In this document: piece after piece, positions 45,933 to 53,981 of the stretch
Position numbering within the stretch: position 1 is the first letter of the stretch
Layout of the letters: each line of letters starts with the position of its first letter
NCBI GenBank assembly: GCA_030537495.1
Contig: JAUNMH010000011.1
Coordinates: forward strand, 1 to 59,485
DNA: 59,485 bases
Direction: 5' to 3'
From: Clostridia bacterium
GTDB taxonomy: Bacteria > Bacillota > Clostridia > Peptostreptococcales > Anaerovoracaceae
The notes under the pieces: generated by a model
Databases searched by the model: none
What the model was told of the DNA's origin: nothing
The model's input: only the letters and a program-made list of their open reading frames with translations
Program-made: the position numbers and the translations under genes

Positions 45933-47366
45933 CTAGCGGCCTACGGAAATGTGTCCATCTTTATCTATTCCCATGACTTCGAAGCCACGGTTATAGAGTT
46001 TTTCAATATATGCAAGGATTTCCGCATCATATATTTCGCCAGGGCAGACTATAGGGATGCCCGGAGGGTAAGGGATTATAGCCTGACTGCAGACTCTGCC
46101 TGTAGCTTGAGCTAGAGGAACCCTCTCCTTGTGTACAGGCACCTCGCCTTGCGCCAAAACTCTGTGCGCAGGATGCGAGGTGTCGTCCACATGTACATTA
46201 TCTGCCATGTCTTCCAAGACTTCTGTAGAAGAGATTTTCACAAGAGCATTCAGGAGACGGTCGAAATCGCGACGGGTGTTGCCAATGCCGGTCATGCACA
46301 TAGTCAAGTTGCCCGTAGCCATTTCGGCAAAGATACCGTGCTGACGCAGCTTGGATTCCAGAGCAAGGCCGTCGAGGCCGTACAGGCTCATGTCTAAATT
46401 GATTTTCGTGTCATCAAGAAGCGGATGCTTCATAATTTTCAGACCTGGGATGTTCTGAGCAGCCTCAAGGAACCAGTCTACGTTGGCGCGCCACTGACGG
46501 ATTAGGCGCGCCCCGTGACCCTCAAGTAACCGGGCGTTCACGTCTAGTGACGCCATCAAAACATAGGATGGGCTGCTGCTCTCCATGAGCTGCAGCTTTT
46601 CCTCAAAGATTTCCCTATCAACTCGGTCGCTGCAGATGTTGACAATGGCCGTCTGGGTAAAACTTGCAAGGGTTTTGTGGGTGCTGTTAATTACAATATC
46701 TGCACCGAGGTTTTCTGCTGCAAGGGGTTTTTCGTAAGGTGCGAATTCGTCAAAGAATTTTAGGTGTGCACCGTGTGCTTGATCCACGATCAAAACTTTC
46801 CCAGCCTCGTGTACGACACGGGCAATCGCTTCAATATCGCTGCAGATTCCGTAGTAGTTAGGGCTAGTCAAAATGACGGCGCTGCAATCTGGGTTTATAT
46901 TGAGAAGTCGCTGGATTTCAGCAGTCTCTACCTGTCCTGAGATTCCGTATTCGGGAATGATTTCCGGGTAGGCGTAGATAGGGGTGCCACCAATCATTGA
47001 GATGCCGTTGTATATTGATTTATGGCAGTTTCTGGCCATGAGAAGCTTACCGCCACGAGGCACTGTGGCCATAATTGCGGCAATGAGGCCGGCACTGCTG
47101 CCGTTAATGAGCATGTAGGTTTTGATAGAGCCGTAGAGGTTCTTGTAGCGTTCCATGGCGCCTAGGATGCAGTCTTCCGCCTTGAACAAATTGTCGGCGC
47201 CGGGGATTTCCGTGATGTCGCAATCCATGAGTGCGTCCAAGATTTCGCCGAAGCCGTTTTCTCTGTAAATCTTGCTGCCCTTATGGCCCGGCATGTGAAA
47301 CCACACAGGGTCGGAAGCACGGTGCTCAAGAAGAAAGTCTACTATGCTGTTTGTTTTATTTTCCAT
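45933..47366 (-). CDS. Orn/Lys/Arg decarboxylase family protein (PLP, fold type I)
   Basis: 477 aa, ATG with GGAGAA upstream. The N-terminus WFHMPGHKGSKIY and ITEIPGADNLF are family signatures. SSAGLIAAIMA binds the PLP phosphate, DQAHGAHLKFF holds the Asp, and STHKTLASFTQTA holds the Schiff-base Lys (about residue 230). The C-terminal domain with YPPGIPIVCPGE is present, and the short length matches the YaaO/SpeA-like group in Firmicutes. It decarboxylates lysine, ornithine or arginine to a polyamine precursor; the substrate is not resolved. It is divergent from a TetR regulator with a 117-nt gap. Confidence 0.9.
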   Translation of the reverse strand: MENKTNSIVDFLLEHRASDPVWFHMPGHKGSKIYRENGFGEILDALMDCDITEIPGADNLFKAEDCILGAMERYKNLYGSIKTYMLINGSSAGLIAAIMATVPRGGKLLMARNCHKSIYNGISMIGGTPIYAYPEIIPEYGISGQVETAEIQRLLNINPDCSAVILTSPNYYGICSDIEAIARVVHEAGKVLIVDQAHGAHLKFFDEFAPYEKPLAAENLGADIVINSTHKTLASFTQTAIVNICSDRVDREIFEEKLQLMESSSPSYVLMASLDVNARLLEGHGARLIRQWRANVDWFLEAAQNIPGLKIMKHPLLDDTKINLDMSLYGLDGLALESKLRQHGIFAEMATGNLTMCMTGIGNTRRDFDRLLNALVKISSTEVLEDMADNVHVDDTSHPAHRVLAQGEVPVHKERVPLAQATGRVCSQAIIPYPPGIPIVCPGEIYDAEILAYIEKLYNRGFEVMGIDKDGHISVGR

Positions 47367-47483
47367 ACTGTTCTCCGTTTTAGTATAAGTCTATGTTTTA
47401 ATTTAAGTTTTGTTCCAAGTTTCATCCTAAATGTGATATACTCATTGTAACATTTCTTGTAAAAGTTAGAAAGGTTAAAAATT

Positions 47484-48092
47484 ATGGCTAAGAAAAATCC
47501 AAAAAACACAAAGGGAAGGATCATCTCGTCGGCTTGGAAGCTTTTTTATGAGCAGGGCTACGACGATACAACTGTAGATGAAATCGTGGAAGAGGCCCAC
47601 GCGTCAAAGGGCTCCTTTTACCATTATTTCAGCGGCAAGGATGCGCTGCTTTCTTCTCTTTCGTTTATATTTGACGAAAAGTATGAAGAGCTTGAGGATA
47701 CTCTCGAACCTGAGGCGAGCACCATAGATAAGCTGGTTTACCTGAATCGCGAGCTATTTCTAATGATTGAAAACTCTATCTCTGTTGATTTGCTGGCCAG
47801 ACTTTTCTCGTCCCAGCTCATTACTCGCGGAAACAGACACCTCTTGGATCAGGATCGCACATATTATAAAATGCTAAGAAAGATACTCCGTGAGGGTCAG
47901 CAGAAAGGCGAAATCAAAAGCGACTGTTCCATCAACGAGATTATCAAAACCTACGCAATCATGGAGCGTGGTTTTATGTATGACTGGTGCTTATGTAATG
48001 GGGATTATTCCCTGGCACAGTTTTCAGGTGGGCTACTTCGTGAAATGATGAAGATTTATGAAACTCAGGACGAAAATGGTGAAGTAAAATAA
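47484..48092 (+). CDS. TetR-family transcriptional regulator
   Basis: 202 aa, ATG after GAAAGG (spacing 8-9 nt). The N-terminal HTH is standard: GRIISSAWKLFYEQGYDDTT, VDEIVEEAHASKGSFYHYFS. The C-terminal ligand domain is helical with no recognised effector signature. It stands between the divergent decarboxylase and PutP genes, and two strong palindromes lie directly after it, before putP, so it may repress putP and/or the decarboxylase. The target is inferred. Confidence 0.9.
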   Translation: MAKKNPKNTKGRIISSAWKLFYEQGYDDTTVDEIVEEAHASKGSFYHYFSGKDALLSSLSFIFDEKYEELEDTLEPEASTIDKLVYLNRELFLMIENSISVDLLARLFSSQLITRGNRHLLDQDRTYYKMLRKILREGQQKGEIKSDCSINEIIKTYAIMERGFMYDWCLCNGDYSLAQFSGGLLREMMKIYETQDENGEVK

Positions 48093-48117
48093 TAAAAATA
48101 TTTTTCGTATAATTTTA

Positions 48118-48155
48118 AGTACAGACTAGAGTCTAGTCTGTACTCTTTTATTTTG
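48118..48155 (+). terminator. Perfect 27-nt palindrome with T tail after tetR
   Basis: AGTACAGACTAGA-G-TCTAGTCTGTACT (48118-48144), followed by CTTTTATTTT. Works as a terminator of tetR; the same palindrome could be a TetR-type operator. Confidence 0.7.
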
Positions 48156-48162
48156 CAAGACT

Positions 48163-48192
48163 TTATGAAACATAGTGAGATATGTTTCATAA
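48163..48192 (+). promoter_or_regulatory. 12-bp inverted repeat upstream of putP, possible operator
   Basis: TTATGAAACATA (48163-48174) and TATGTTTCATAA (48181-48192) are perfect inverted repeats with a 6-nt spacer, 87 nt before the putP start. No T tail follows, so a protein-binding site is more likely than a terminator. Confidence 0.5.
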
Positions 48193-48278
48193 AATAGTAC
48201 AAACTTCGTTCCGTATTTAAGTCTATTTTTTAGTATGCTATAATGAGTTCATATTTTAGGAAAGGGAGTATTTTAGAA

Positions 48279-49817
48279 ATGAGTACATCACAAGCAATTA
48301 TCATGATCACCATTGGCGTATATCTTATATTTATGATCGCTATAGGTGTTTATTTTACAAAGAAAAACAATAACGCTGGAGATTTTTATCTTGGCGGAAG
48401 ACAGCTAGGGCCTTTTGTTACTGCTATGAGTGCGGAGGCATCTGATATGAGCAGTTGGCTGCTTATGGGGCTGCCTGGTCTAGCGTATCTTACGGGTATT
48501 TGTAATGCTGCGTGGACAGGAATTGGTCTAGCTATCGGAACATACATTAACTGGCTAATTGTAGCGAAGAGAATCAGAGTTTACACTCACAACCTTGGAG
48601 CTATTACTATTCCGGATTTCTTCTCAAAACGTTATAAGGACAATAGAAACATCCTTAATTTCACAGCAGCCCTGATTATTATAATTTTCTTTATTCCTTA
48701 TACAGCATCTGGGTTTGCTGCATGCGGAAAGCTTTTCTCCAGCCTATTTGGAGTTGATTATATGGCAGCTATGGTAATCAGTGCAATTGTAATTGTTGCA
48801 TACACTGCTATGGGCGGCTTCCTTGCTGCAAGTACTACTGACTTTATTCAGAGCATTATTATGACAATTGCTTTGGTTGTTGTACTAGTGTTTGGGATTA
48901 CAAGCGCTGGAGGTTTTGATGCGGTAATTGATAACGCGAGAAGCATGGAAGGTTACCTTTCTATGACTGCAACTCATGACATGGTGACTGGTCAGGCGTC
49001 TGAATATGGCTTTATATCAATAGTTTCAACTCTTGCATGGGGCCTGGGCTACTTCGGAATGCCTCACGTACTGCTTCGTTTCATGGCGATTGAAGAAAAG
49101 GAAAAACTGGTTCTTTCCAGAAGAATTGCAACTACATGGGTAGTGATTTCCCTTGGAATTGCAATCTTTATCGGCGTTATCGGCTACGGAATGACAACTG
49201 CGGGGGCTCTAGAATTCCTGGATGGCGCATCATCTGAAACTATTATCGTTGTAATAGCAAAACTTATAGGGGCTCTTGGCCCAATCGCTGCAGTGGTTGG
49301 CGGACTGATTCTTGCTGGAATTCTGGCTGCTACAATGTCAACTGCTGACTCTCAGCTCCTAGCGGCATCATCATCTGTTGCGCACAATATTATTCAGGAC
49401 TTCTTTGGCGTAAAACTTAGTGAGAAGGCTTCTATGATTGTTGCTAGACTTGCTGTTATTGGAATTTCAATTGTTGCTGTAGTTCTTGCATCAAATCCAA
49501 ACAGCTCTGTATTTGAAATCGTTTCCTTCGCATGGGCGGGCTTCGGTGCAACTTTCGGACCAATTGTCTTATGCGCTCTATTCTGGAAACGCTCAAACAA
49601 GCAGGGCGCAATGGCTGGCCTTGTAGTCGGTGCCGTTACAATCTTTGTTTGGAAATATGTTGTAAGACCAATGGGTGGAGCCTTTGACATCTACGAACTG
49701 CTTCCAGCCTTCGTCCTTGCGCTGGCTGTAAACATCGTAGTGAGCTTGGCAACTGCGCCACCTGAAAAGGATGTAGTTGAGGGCTTCGAGGAATATGAGA
49801 GAACGCTGCATGCATAA
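48279..49817 (+). CDS. putP: Sodium/proline symporter (SSS family)
   Basis: 512 aa from ATG 48279 (MSTSQAII, AAAGGGAG upstream); an in-frame ATG at 48243 lacks an SD. It carries the PutP signatures: DFYLGGRQLGPFVTAMSAEA, SDMSSWLLMGLPG, TAMGGFLAASTTDFIQSI, GYFGMPHVLLRFMAI, and ILAATMSTADSQLLAASSS with the Na+-binding Ser/Thr. Thirteen helices. It imports proline with Na+. Regulation by the upstream TetR protein is plausible. A terminator follows. Confidence 0.92.
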   Translation: MSTSQAIIMITIGVYLIFMIAIGVYFTKKNNNAGDFYLGGRQLGPFVTAMSAEASDMSSWLLMGLPGLAYLTGICNAAWTGIGLAIGTYINWLIVAKRIRVYTHNLGAITIPDFFSKRYKDNRNILNFTAALIIIIFFIPYTASGFAACGKLFSSLFGVDYMAAMVISAIVIVAYTAMGGFLAASTTDFIQSIIMTIALVVVLVFGITSAGGFDAVIDNARSMEGYLSMTATHDMVTGQASEYGFISIVSTLAWGLGYFGMPHVLLRFMAIEEKEKLVLSRRIATTWVVISLGIAIFIGVIGYGMTTAGALEFLDGASSETIIVVIAKLIGALGPIAAVVGGLILAGILAATMSTADSQLLAASSSVAHNIIQDFFGVKLSEKASMIVARLAVIGISIVAVVLASNPNSSVFEIVSFAWAGFGATFGPIVLCALFWKRSNKQGAMAGLVVGAVTIFVWKYVVRPMGGAFDIYELLPAFVLALAVNIVVSLATAPPEKDVVEGFEEYERTLHA

Positions 49818-49914
49818 AGGGTCAAATCATATAAAGTTATGTCAACAATTGAAGAGGCTCGCCCTGTAAAAGGTAAGCCTCTTTTTCTGCCAATGTGCCT
49901 ATGATTTGACCCTT
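49817..49914. repeat. 98-bp palindromic-ended segment after putP
   Basis: AAGGGTCAAATCATA (49817-49831) and TATGATTTGACCCTT (49900-49914) are perfect 15-bp inverted repeats enclosing the terminator hairpin at 49853-49886. Confidence 0.7.
49853..49886 (+). terminator. Terminator of putP
   Basis: AGAGGCT (49853-49859) and AGCCTCT (49876-49882), followed by TTTTT. Confidence 0.8.
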
Positions 49915-49922
49915 GTAATAAA

Positions 49923-50360
49923 TTAGTAAAAAGATTCTATGACATACAAATTCTCATTTTCCGAATCTACTAGCAAATACAATTTGTCCGATGTAGGGCC
50001 TTCTCCAGATGTTGTCTTGTAATACAAATCGATGGATTTTGGCCTTTTATCGTCAGGAACTTCTAACGAATCCAGTATATCCGTAATTTCACTTAATTCA
50101 TGGGAAGAAATTTCCCCATATGGTTTAAGATTCATGTCTGCAGAATCTTTATCGACATTACATTCTAAAATATGATATCGACAACCATCACCAAAGACAC
50201 TGTCGTCTTCATTTACTTTATATAATGTCTCACTGCTTCGAGGTATTGAAATATCCCAATTTTTTTCCAACACGTATGAATAAGAATTCAGGTTTCTAAT
50301 TACAAAAAATATCCCTACACCTAGCAAGATAACAATTATTAATTTTTTATAGAATTTCAT
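49923..50360 (-). CDS. Small membrane-anchored hypothetical protein
   Basis: 145 aa from ATG 50360 with GGGGG; the in-frame ATG at 50417 overlaps the next unit and has no SD. An N-terminal helix (LIIVILLGVGIFFVI, residues about 6-20) with no lipobox Cys anchors an outer domain of about 115 residues (GCRYHILECNVDKDSADMNL, DKLYLLVDSENENLYVIESF). No family recognised. It looks like a small surface or immunity-type protein. It is downstream of putP on the opposite strand, with no partner. Confidence 0.6.
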   Translation of the reverse strand: MKFYKKLIIVILLGVGIFFVIRNLNSYSYVLEKNWDISIPRSSETLYKVNEDDSVFGDGCRYHILECNVDKDSADMNLKPYGEISSHELSEITDILDSLEVPDDKRPKSIDLYYKTTSGEGPTSDKLYLLVDSENENLYVIESFY

Positions 50361-50424
50361 GCAAGTACCCCCTTTTTTTTTATTAGTATAGGTAGAAGTT
50401 ACTGCAATGTCAATCACTTTATAT

Positions 50425-52425
50425 TTATCTAATTCTCATAGCGCGTAGGGCATTAAGTATTGCAATTACTGCAACTCCAACGTCTGCGAAGACTGCGGCC
50501 CACATGCTTGCAAGACCGACAGCGCCTAGTGCCATGATGGCGAATTTTACCGCCAGGGCAAAGACTACGTTTTCCTTGCAGATGCGAAGGGTTTTGCGGG
50601 CAATCTTTGTGACAGTAACTAGCTTGGAGATATCGTCGGCCATGATAACGACGTCGGCGGCTTCGATAGCAGCGTCGGAGCCGAAGGCTCCCATTGCAAT
50701 GCCGACATCTGCTCTTGCTAGAACTGGTGCGTCGTTGATGCCGTCGCCGACAAAAGCCAGGTGTCCGCGACTCTTCTTGCCGGACGCAGTGGAAACGCCA
50801 GCATTGGCAGTGATGCCGGACGTAGCGGAAGCACCAGCATTGGCAGTGGATGTGTAGCTTGGGGTGGCTGATCTGCCAGTCATTGCGGCTTCGATGGCTT
50901 CAACTTTATCGCCAGGAAGCAATTCGCTGTAAACCTTGGAAAGTCCCAGAGAGTTGCTCACGGCTTCGGCAACTTCACGCTTGTCACCGGTGAGCATAAT
51001 TGTGTTTTCGATGCCTAGGGCTTTTAGGGCACTGATGGTTTCGGCACTGTTTTCACGAGGCGTGTCTGCAACAACAATGTGTCCCAGGTATCTGTATTCG
51101 TCGTTAGAAAGCTTGATTGCAACGTGTACAAGAGAACCGATTTCGGATTCTTCAGGGACGGACAGGTCCAGGTCTCTGATTAGCTTGTCGTTTCCGCAGT
51201 ACACATTGTTTCCTTTATATATGCATGAAATTCCTTTGCCGGAAATTTCCTCATAGTTTTCTGGCGTGCCTACGCTGCCTGCACTTGCTAGGTGGTCTTT
51301 GCCATAAGCCACTATTGATTTTGCAATAGGGTGGTTGGAAAGAGACTCGGCGGCGGTAGCAATCTCTATTAGTTTTGATGCTTCGATGCCAGCGGCAGGG
51401 ACAACCTTAGACACAGTGAAACGGCCGTGGGTGAGGGTGCCTGTTTTGTCAAAGGCGAAGGTTTCAACAGAGGCGAGGGCCTCCAGGTAGTTGCTGCCCT
51501 TGACCAGAATTCCTTCGCGGGAGGCAGAACCGATGCCGGCGAAAAGACTCAGCGGAACGGAAATTACCAAAGCGCAAGGACATGAAATTACAAGGAAAAT
51601 CATGGCTCTGTACAGCCAGTCGGTAAAGTGACCAAAACCAGCAAGGGGCGGAATCACAGCAAGTAGAAGGGCCAGGCATACTACTATAGGCGTGTAATAG
51701 CGAGCGAACTTGGTGATAAAAGCTTCCACAGGTGCTTTTCTGCTACTGGCATTTTCTACAAGATCCAGGACCTTGGCAACAGTTGAATCCTCAAAAGGCT
51801 TGGTGACTTCTACGTGCAGGGCGCCTGTAAGATTTATGGTTCCGCTTGTGACCTCGTCGCCAACGATTACGTCTTGCGGCATGGATTCGCCGGTTAAAGC
51901 AGCGGTATCAAGAGACGATGAACCTGTGCGGATGATGCCGTCAACAGGAACCTTTTCGCCCGGTTTTATGAGAATCAAATCGCCAGGGACCAGTTCCTCG
52001 GGCTCGACGGTCATTTCAACGGTCACCTGGCTGGATGAACCGGATTCGTCAGACACGTCTACAAGCTTTGTTGCATATTCCGCCTTTATGTCCATTAAAT
52101 CGGCGATGGATTTACGCGAGCTGTTGACTGCATAGTGCTCGAAAAACTCTCCAACCTTGTAGAACAGCATAACTGCAACGGCCTCGGGGTACTCGCCGCA
52201 GTAAATTGCGCCGATGGATGCGATGGTCATTAGGAAGTTTTCATCGAGAAACTGCACGTGAATTATGCCCATAACCGCCTCATAAATGGTGTCGTAGCCG
52301 GCAATTATGTATGCGGCAATGAACAATGGCAGTCTCAGCGACGTATCGCTCCATACATAACCGCAGGCGAACAAAACTCCCGCAGCCGAGATTCTTATTA
52401 TATCTTTTTTCTGTTTTTTAGTCAT
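50425..52425 (-). CDS. Zinc/cadmium-type P1B ATPase
   Basis: 666 aa, ATG with GGAAGGG. Cytoplasmic motifs: TGES in TAALTGESMPQD, phosphorylation DKTGTLTHG, SNHPIAKSIV, and GDGINDAP. The membrane CPC (SCPCALVISVPLS) and the late-helix Asp in FADVGVAVIAILNALR mark the Zn/Cd/Pb subgroup rather than copper. No N-terminal HMA domain is present; that domain is encoded separately just upstream. A spacer of about 30 residues, rich in Ala/Gly/Ser/Thr (TANAGASATSGITANAGVST), is inserted in the P domain before the GDGINDAP region and is coded by two 36-bp tandem repeats (50779-50850). The pump exports metal under control of the ArsR regulator in the same operon. Confidence 0.88.
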   Translation of the reverse strand: MTKKQKKDIIRISAAGVLFACGYVWSDTSLRLPLFIAAYIIAGYDTIYEAVMGIIHVQFLDENFLMTIASIGAIYCGEYPEAVAVMLFYKVGEFFEHYAVNSSRKSIADLMDIKAEYATKLVDVSDESGSSSQVTVEMTVEPEELVPGDLILIKPGEKVPVDGIIRTGSSSLDTAALTGESMPQDVIVGDEVTSGTINLTGALHVEVTKPFEDSTVAKVLDLVENASSRKAPVEAFITKFARYYTPIVVCLALLLAVIPPLAGFGHFTDWLYRAMIFLVISCPCALVISVPLSLFAGIGSASREGILVKGSNYLEALASVETFAFDKTGTLTHGRFTVSKVVPAAGIEASKLIEIATAAESLSNHPIAKSIVAYGKDHLASAGSVGTPENYEEISGKGISCIYKGNNVYCGNDKLIRDLDLSVPEESEIGSLVHVAIKLSNDEYRYLGHIVVADTPRENSAETISALKALGIENTIMLTGDKREVAEAVSNSLGLSKVYSELLPGDKVEAIEAAMTGRSATPSYTSTANAGASATSGITANAGVSTASGKKSRGHLAFVGDGINDAPVLARADVGIAMGAFGSDAAIEAADVVIMADDISKLVTVTKIARKTLRICKENVVFALAVKFAIMALGAVGLASMWAAVFADVGVAVIAILNALRAMRIR
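50779..50850 (-). repeat. Two 36-bp tandem repeats inside the P-type ATPase gene
   Basis: Units 50779-50814 and 50815-50850, differing at about six bases, both with CCAGCATTGGCAGTG. They encode a 12-residue repeat in a loop of the P domain. Confidence 0.8.
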
Positions 52426-52444
52426 AATCCTATCCCTTCCTTCA

Positions 52445-52560
52445 GAAAGCCTGGGGGGGTGCTCTCGCTCCGCCTGTGGCGGACGACGCGGATGCGTCGT
52501 TGAGCGACGGGCTGTGCCCGGGCGGCGGGAAGCGGGCCCCTGCGGGGCCGATTCCCAGGT
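52445..52560. other. GC-rich multi-hairpin island between HMA and ATPase genes
   Basis: An outer CCTGGG/CCCAGG pair encloses nested stems: CGCTC/GAGCG, CCGCC-TGT-GGCGG, CGACGC-GGAT-GCGTCG, and GGCCCC-TGCG-GGGGCC-like. GC is far above the flanks. It lies within the minus-strand operon, so its RNA would fold strongly between two coding regions. Confidence 0.65.
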
Positions 52561-52565
52561 GGACC

Positions 52566-52784
52566 TTATTTCTTGATTAAAGTTCCACGATCAACTTTAG
52601 TAACTGCCTTCTGCGCAGCTGTTAAAACTTCATCGAACTTATCGTCCTCAGCGTCGATTGAAATCTTCTGGGTCATAAAGCTGATACTGCAATCGTTAAC
52701 GCCATCAATCTTCTTAATAGCTGTTTCCATCTTTGCAGCACAGTTAGCACAATCTAAGTTTTCCATTTTGAATGTTTTTTTCAT
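52566..52784 (-). CDS. Heavy-metal-associated (HMA) domain protein
   Basis: 72 aa, ATG with AAGGAAGG. A single HMA fold with the CxxC metal site in MENLDCANCAAKMETAIKK; the preceding NLDC pattern is that of the first HMA domain of CadA/ZntA pumps rather than copper chaperones. It probably hands Zn or Cd to the ATPase encoded next, or represents that pump's N-terminal domain as a separate gene. Second gene of the operon arsR, hma, ATPase. Confidence 0.9.
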   Translation of the reverse strand: MKKTFKMENLDCANCAAKMETAIKKIDGVNDCSISFMTQKISIDAEDDKFDEVLTAAQKAVTKVDRGTLIKK

Positions 52785-52847
52785 GATAATTTACCTTCCT
52801 TATTATAGTTGTTTAAATATTGAGTGTTTTTTTATAGAACAAATTTT

Positions 52848-53213
52848 CTAGTAACAATTTTCACAGTTAAGGTCGAAGAGGACATCTATAATGTGATGTA
52901 CCAGCTTTGCCTCGTCTGTATCGGCCAAGGTATAGTAGGCTTCTTTGCCTTGCTTCCTGTAGGCCAAAAGTCCTGCCTGCTTGAGCACTCTTAAATGGTG
53001 TGACACTGCCGGGCTTGACATATCTATAGCAGCGGCAATATTGGCAACGCATTCTTCGGTATGGCATAAAAGCCATAAAATTTTTAACCGGGTGGCGTCG
53101 CTTATGAGTGCAAATGTATCTGAGGATTTATCGAAAATCTCAGGTTCCGGCATATTTTCGAGGAGCCGCAAGGTGCTGTCATTATGGCTGTGCGGCAGAT
53201 GAATGTCTGACAT
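52848..53213 (-). CDS. ArsR/SmtB-family metal-responsive repressor
   Basis: 121 aa, ATG with AAAGGAG. Winged-helix HTH: SDATRLKILWLLCHTEECVA, NIAAAIDMSSPAVSHHLRVL, KQAGLLAYRKQGKEAYYTL. Possible metal ligands are the N-terminal HLPHSHND and the C-terminal DEAKLVHHIIDVLFDLNCENC (alpha-5 type His pair plus CxxC). It should repress its own operon until zinc or cadmium binds. An operator-like inverted repeat overlies the start of transcription upstream. Confidence 0.9.
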   Translation of the reverse strand: MSDIHLPHSHNDSTLRLLENMPEPEIFDKSSDTFALISDATRLKILWLLCHTEECVANIAAAIDMSSPAVSHHLRVLKQAGLLAYRKQGKEAYYTLADTDEAKLVHHIIDVLFDLNCENCY

Positions 53214-53227
53214 ATTTGCTCCTTTCG

Positions 53228-53283
53228 TTAAACGATTAAGTACTTGTTTAATTGAATTATACCACAGGCTACAGATATGTAAA
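53228..53283 (-). promoter_or_regulatory. Promoter and ArsR-type operator of the metal-efflux operon
   Basis: On the minus strand TTTACA (53278-53283), 16 nt, TATAAT (53256-53261). An inverted repeat TTAAAC-N12-GTTTAA (53228-53251) lies just downstream of the -10, the position expected for SmtB/CzrA-like repressors. Confidence 0.7.
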
Positions 53284-53380
53284 CATATTTTTCAAAAAAG
53301 CTAAAGATTTTCCACGGCGCTCCGCAACGGGCATAGCGCTGGCCCTGATTCCAGAGAATGTGGATCTTCACGGTGTCTCA

Positions 53381-53647
53381 ATCTATCAAATCTGGCACAT
53401 TTAAGCTTTTATCTAGTGCCAGTACCAACGCGGAATCTCAAATGTAAAATACTTCCACCAATATTACCCATATTCCTCGCGCTATTTCCCGAAAGGGACA
53501 ATTCTTGCATAGAAAGTTGTACAAGAGTCTTCCCGGGACCTGATGCAACACCCGTTCAATATAGAAACATGGCGAAGTGCAAGGGTTTTCATCAGGATTT
53601 TGGTACTGACATTTCAGAAAAAGGCAGATGTGCCAAAAGTGATAAGA
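53381..53647. repeat. MITE-like element, copy C (267 bp)
   Basis: Left end ATCTATCAAATCTGGCACAT, inner GCCAGTACCAAC; right end AGATGTGCCAAAAGTGATAA, inner TTTTGGTACTGAC. The interior core AAAGGGACAATTCTTGCATA...TACAAGAGTCTTCCC is shared with copies A and B. Confidence 0.8.
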
Positions 53648-53981
53648 CACAACGCAATTAGGAGATGCGAAGGCATAAAGAAAGACTAAGATTGCAACGG
53701 TGGAAGCGCCTGCGTTACAATTCGAGCACCACGCGCCCCTGCAAGGGCTGCGGAGCTAGAATAGGGCTTGCAAAGGTGGCGCCAACGGGTGTTGCCCTTG
53801 TCGCGAGTCAGGAGCGGAGGCGGAGCTAGAACCTCCAGTGAACCGATATGGGTTCACTTTGGAAGCGGGTTCTGAGAGAGGGCGGATTGTGAAAAAAATG
53901 TTGATATTAGGTGTGAATTTGTAGTATACTTGACAATGTATGAAAAGATTTCTATTTTAACAGAAAGGAAGGTTTCGATTT
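53648..53981. other. Upstream region of the rnf operon
   Basis: No gene. The first 200 bp are GC-rich with a direct repeat GCGGAGCTAGAA (53750 and 53820) and a hairpin AGTGAACC/GGTTCACT (53837-53858). The rnf promoter lies at 53901-53930. Confidence 0.5.
53901..53930 (+). promoter_or_regulatory. Candidate promoter of rnf operon
   Basis: TTGATA (53901-53906), 18 nt, TATACT (53925-53930), 52 nt before rnfC. Confidence 0.5.

Noticed and set aside
50425..52784. Copper efflux (CopA/CopZ) reading of the ATPase and HMA genes
   Set aside because: The late-helix Asp region (FADVGVAVIA), the NLDCANCA-type HMA and the ArsR-type regulator fit the Zn/Cd group better than copper.
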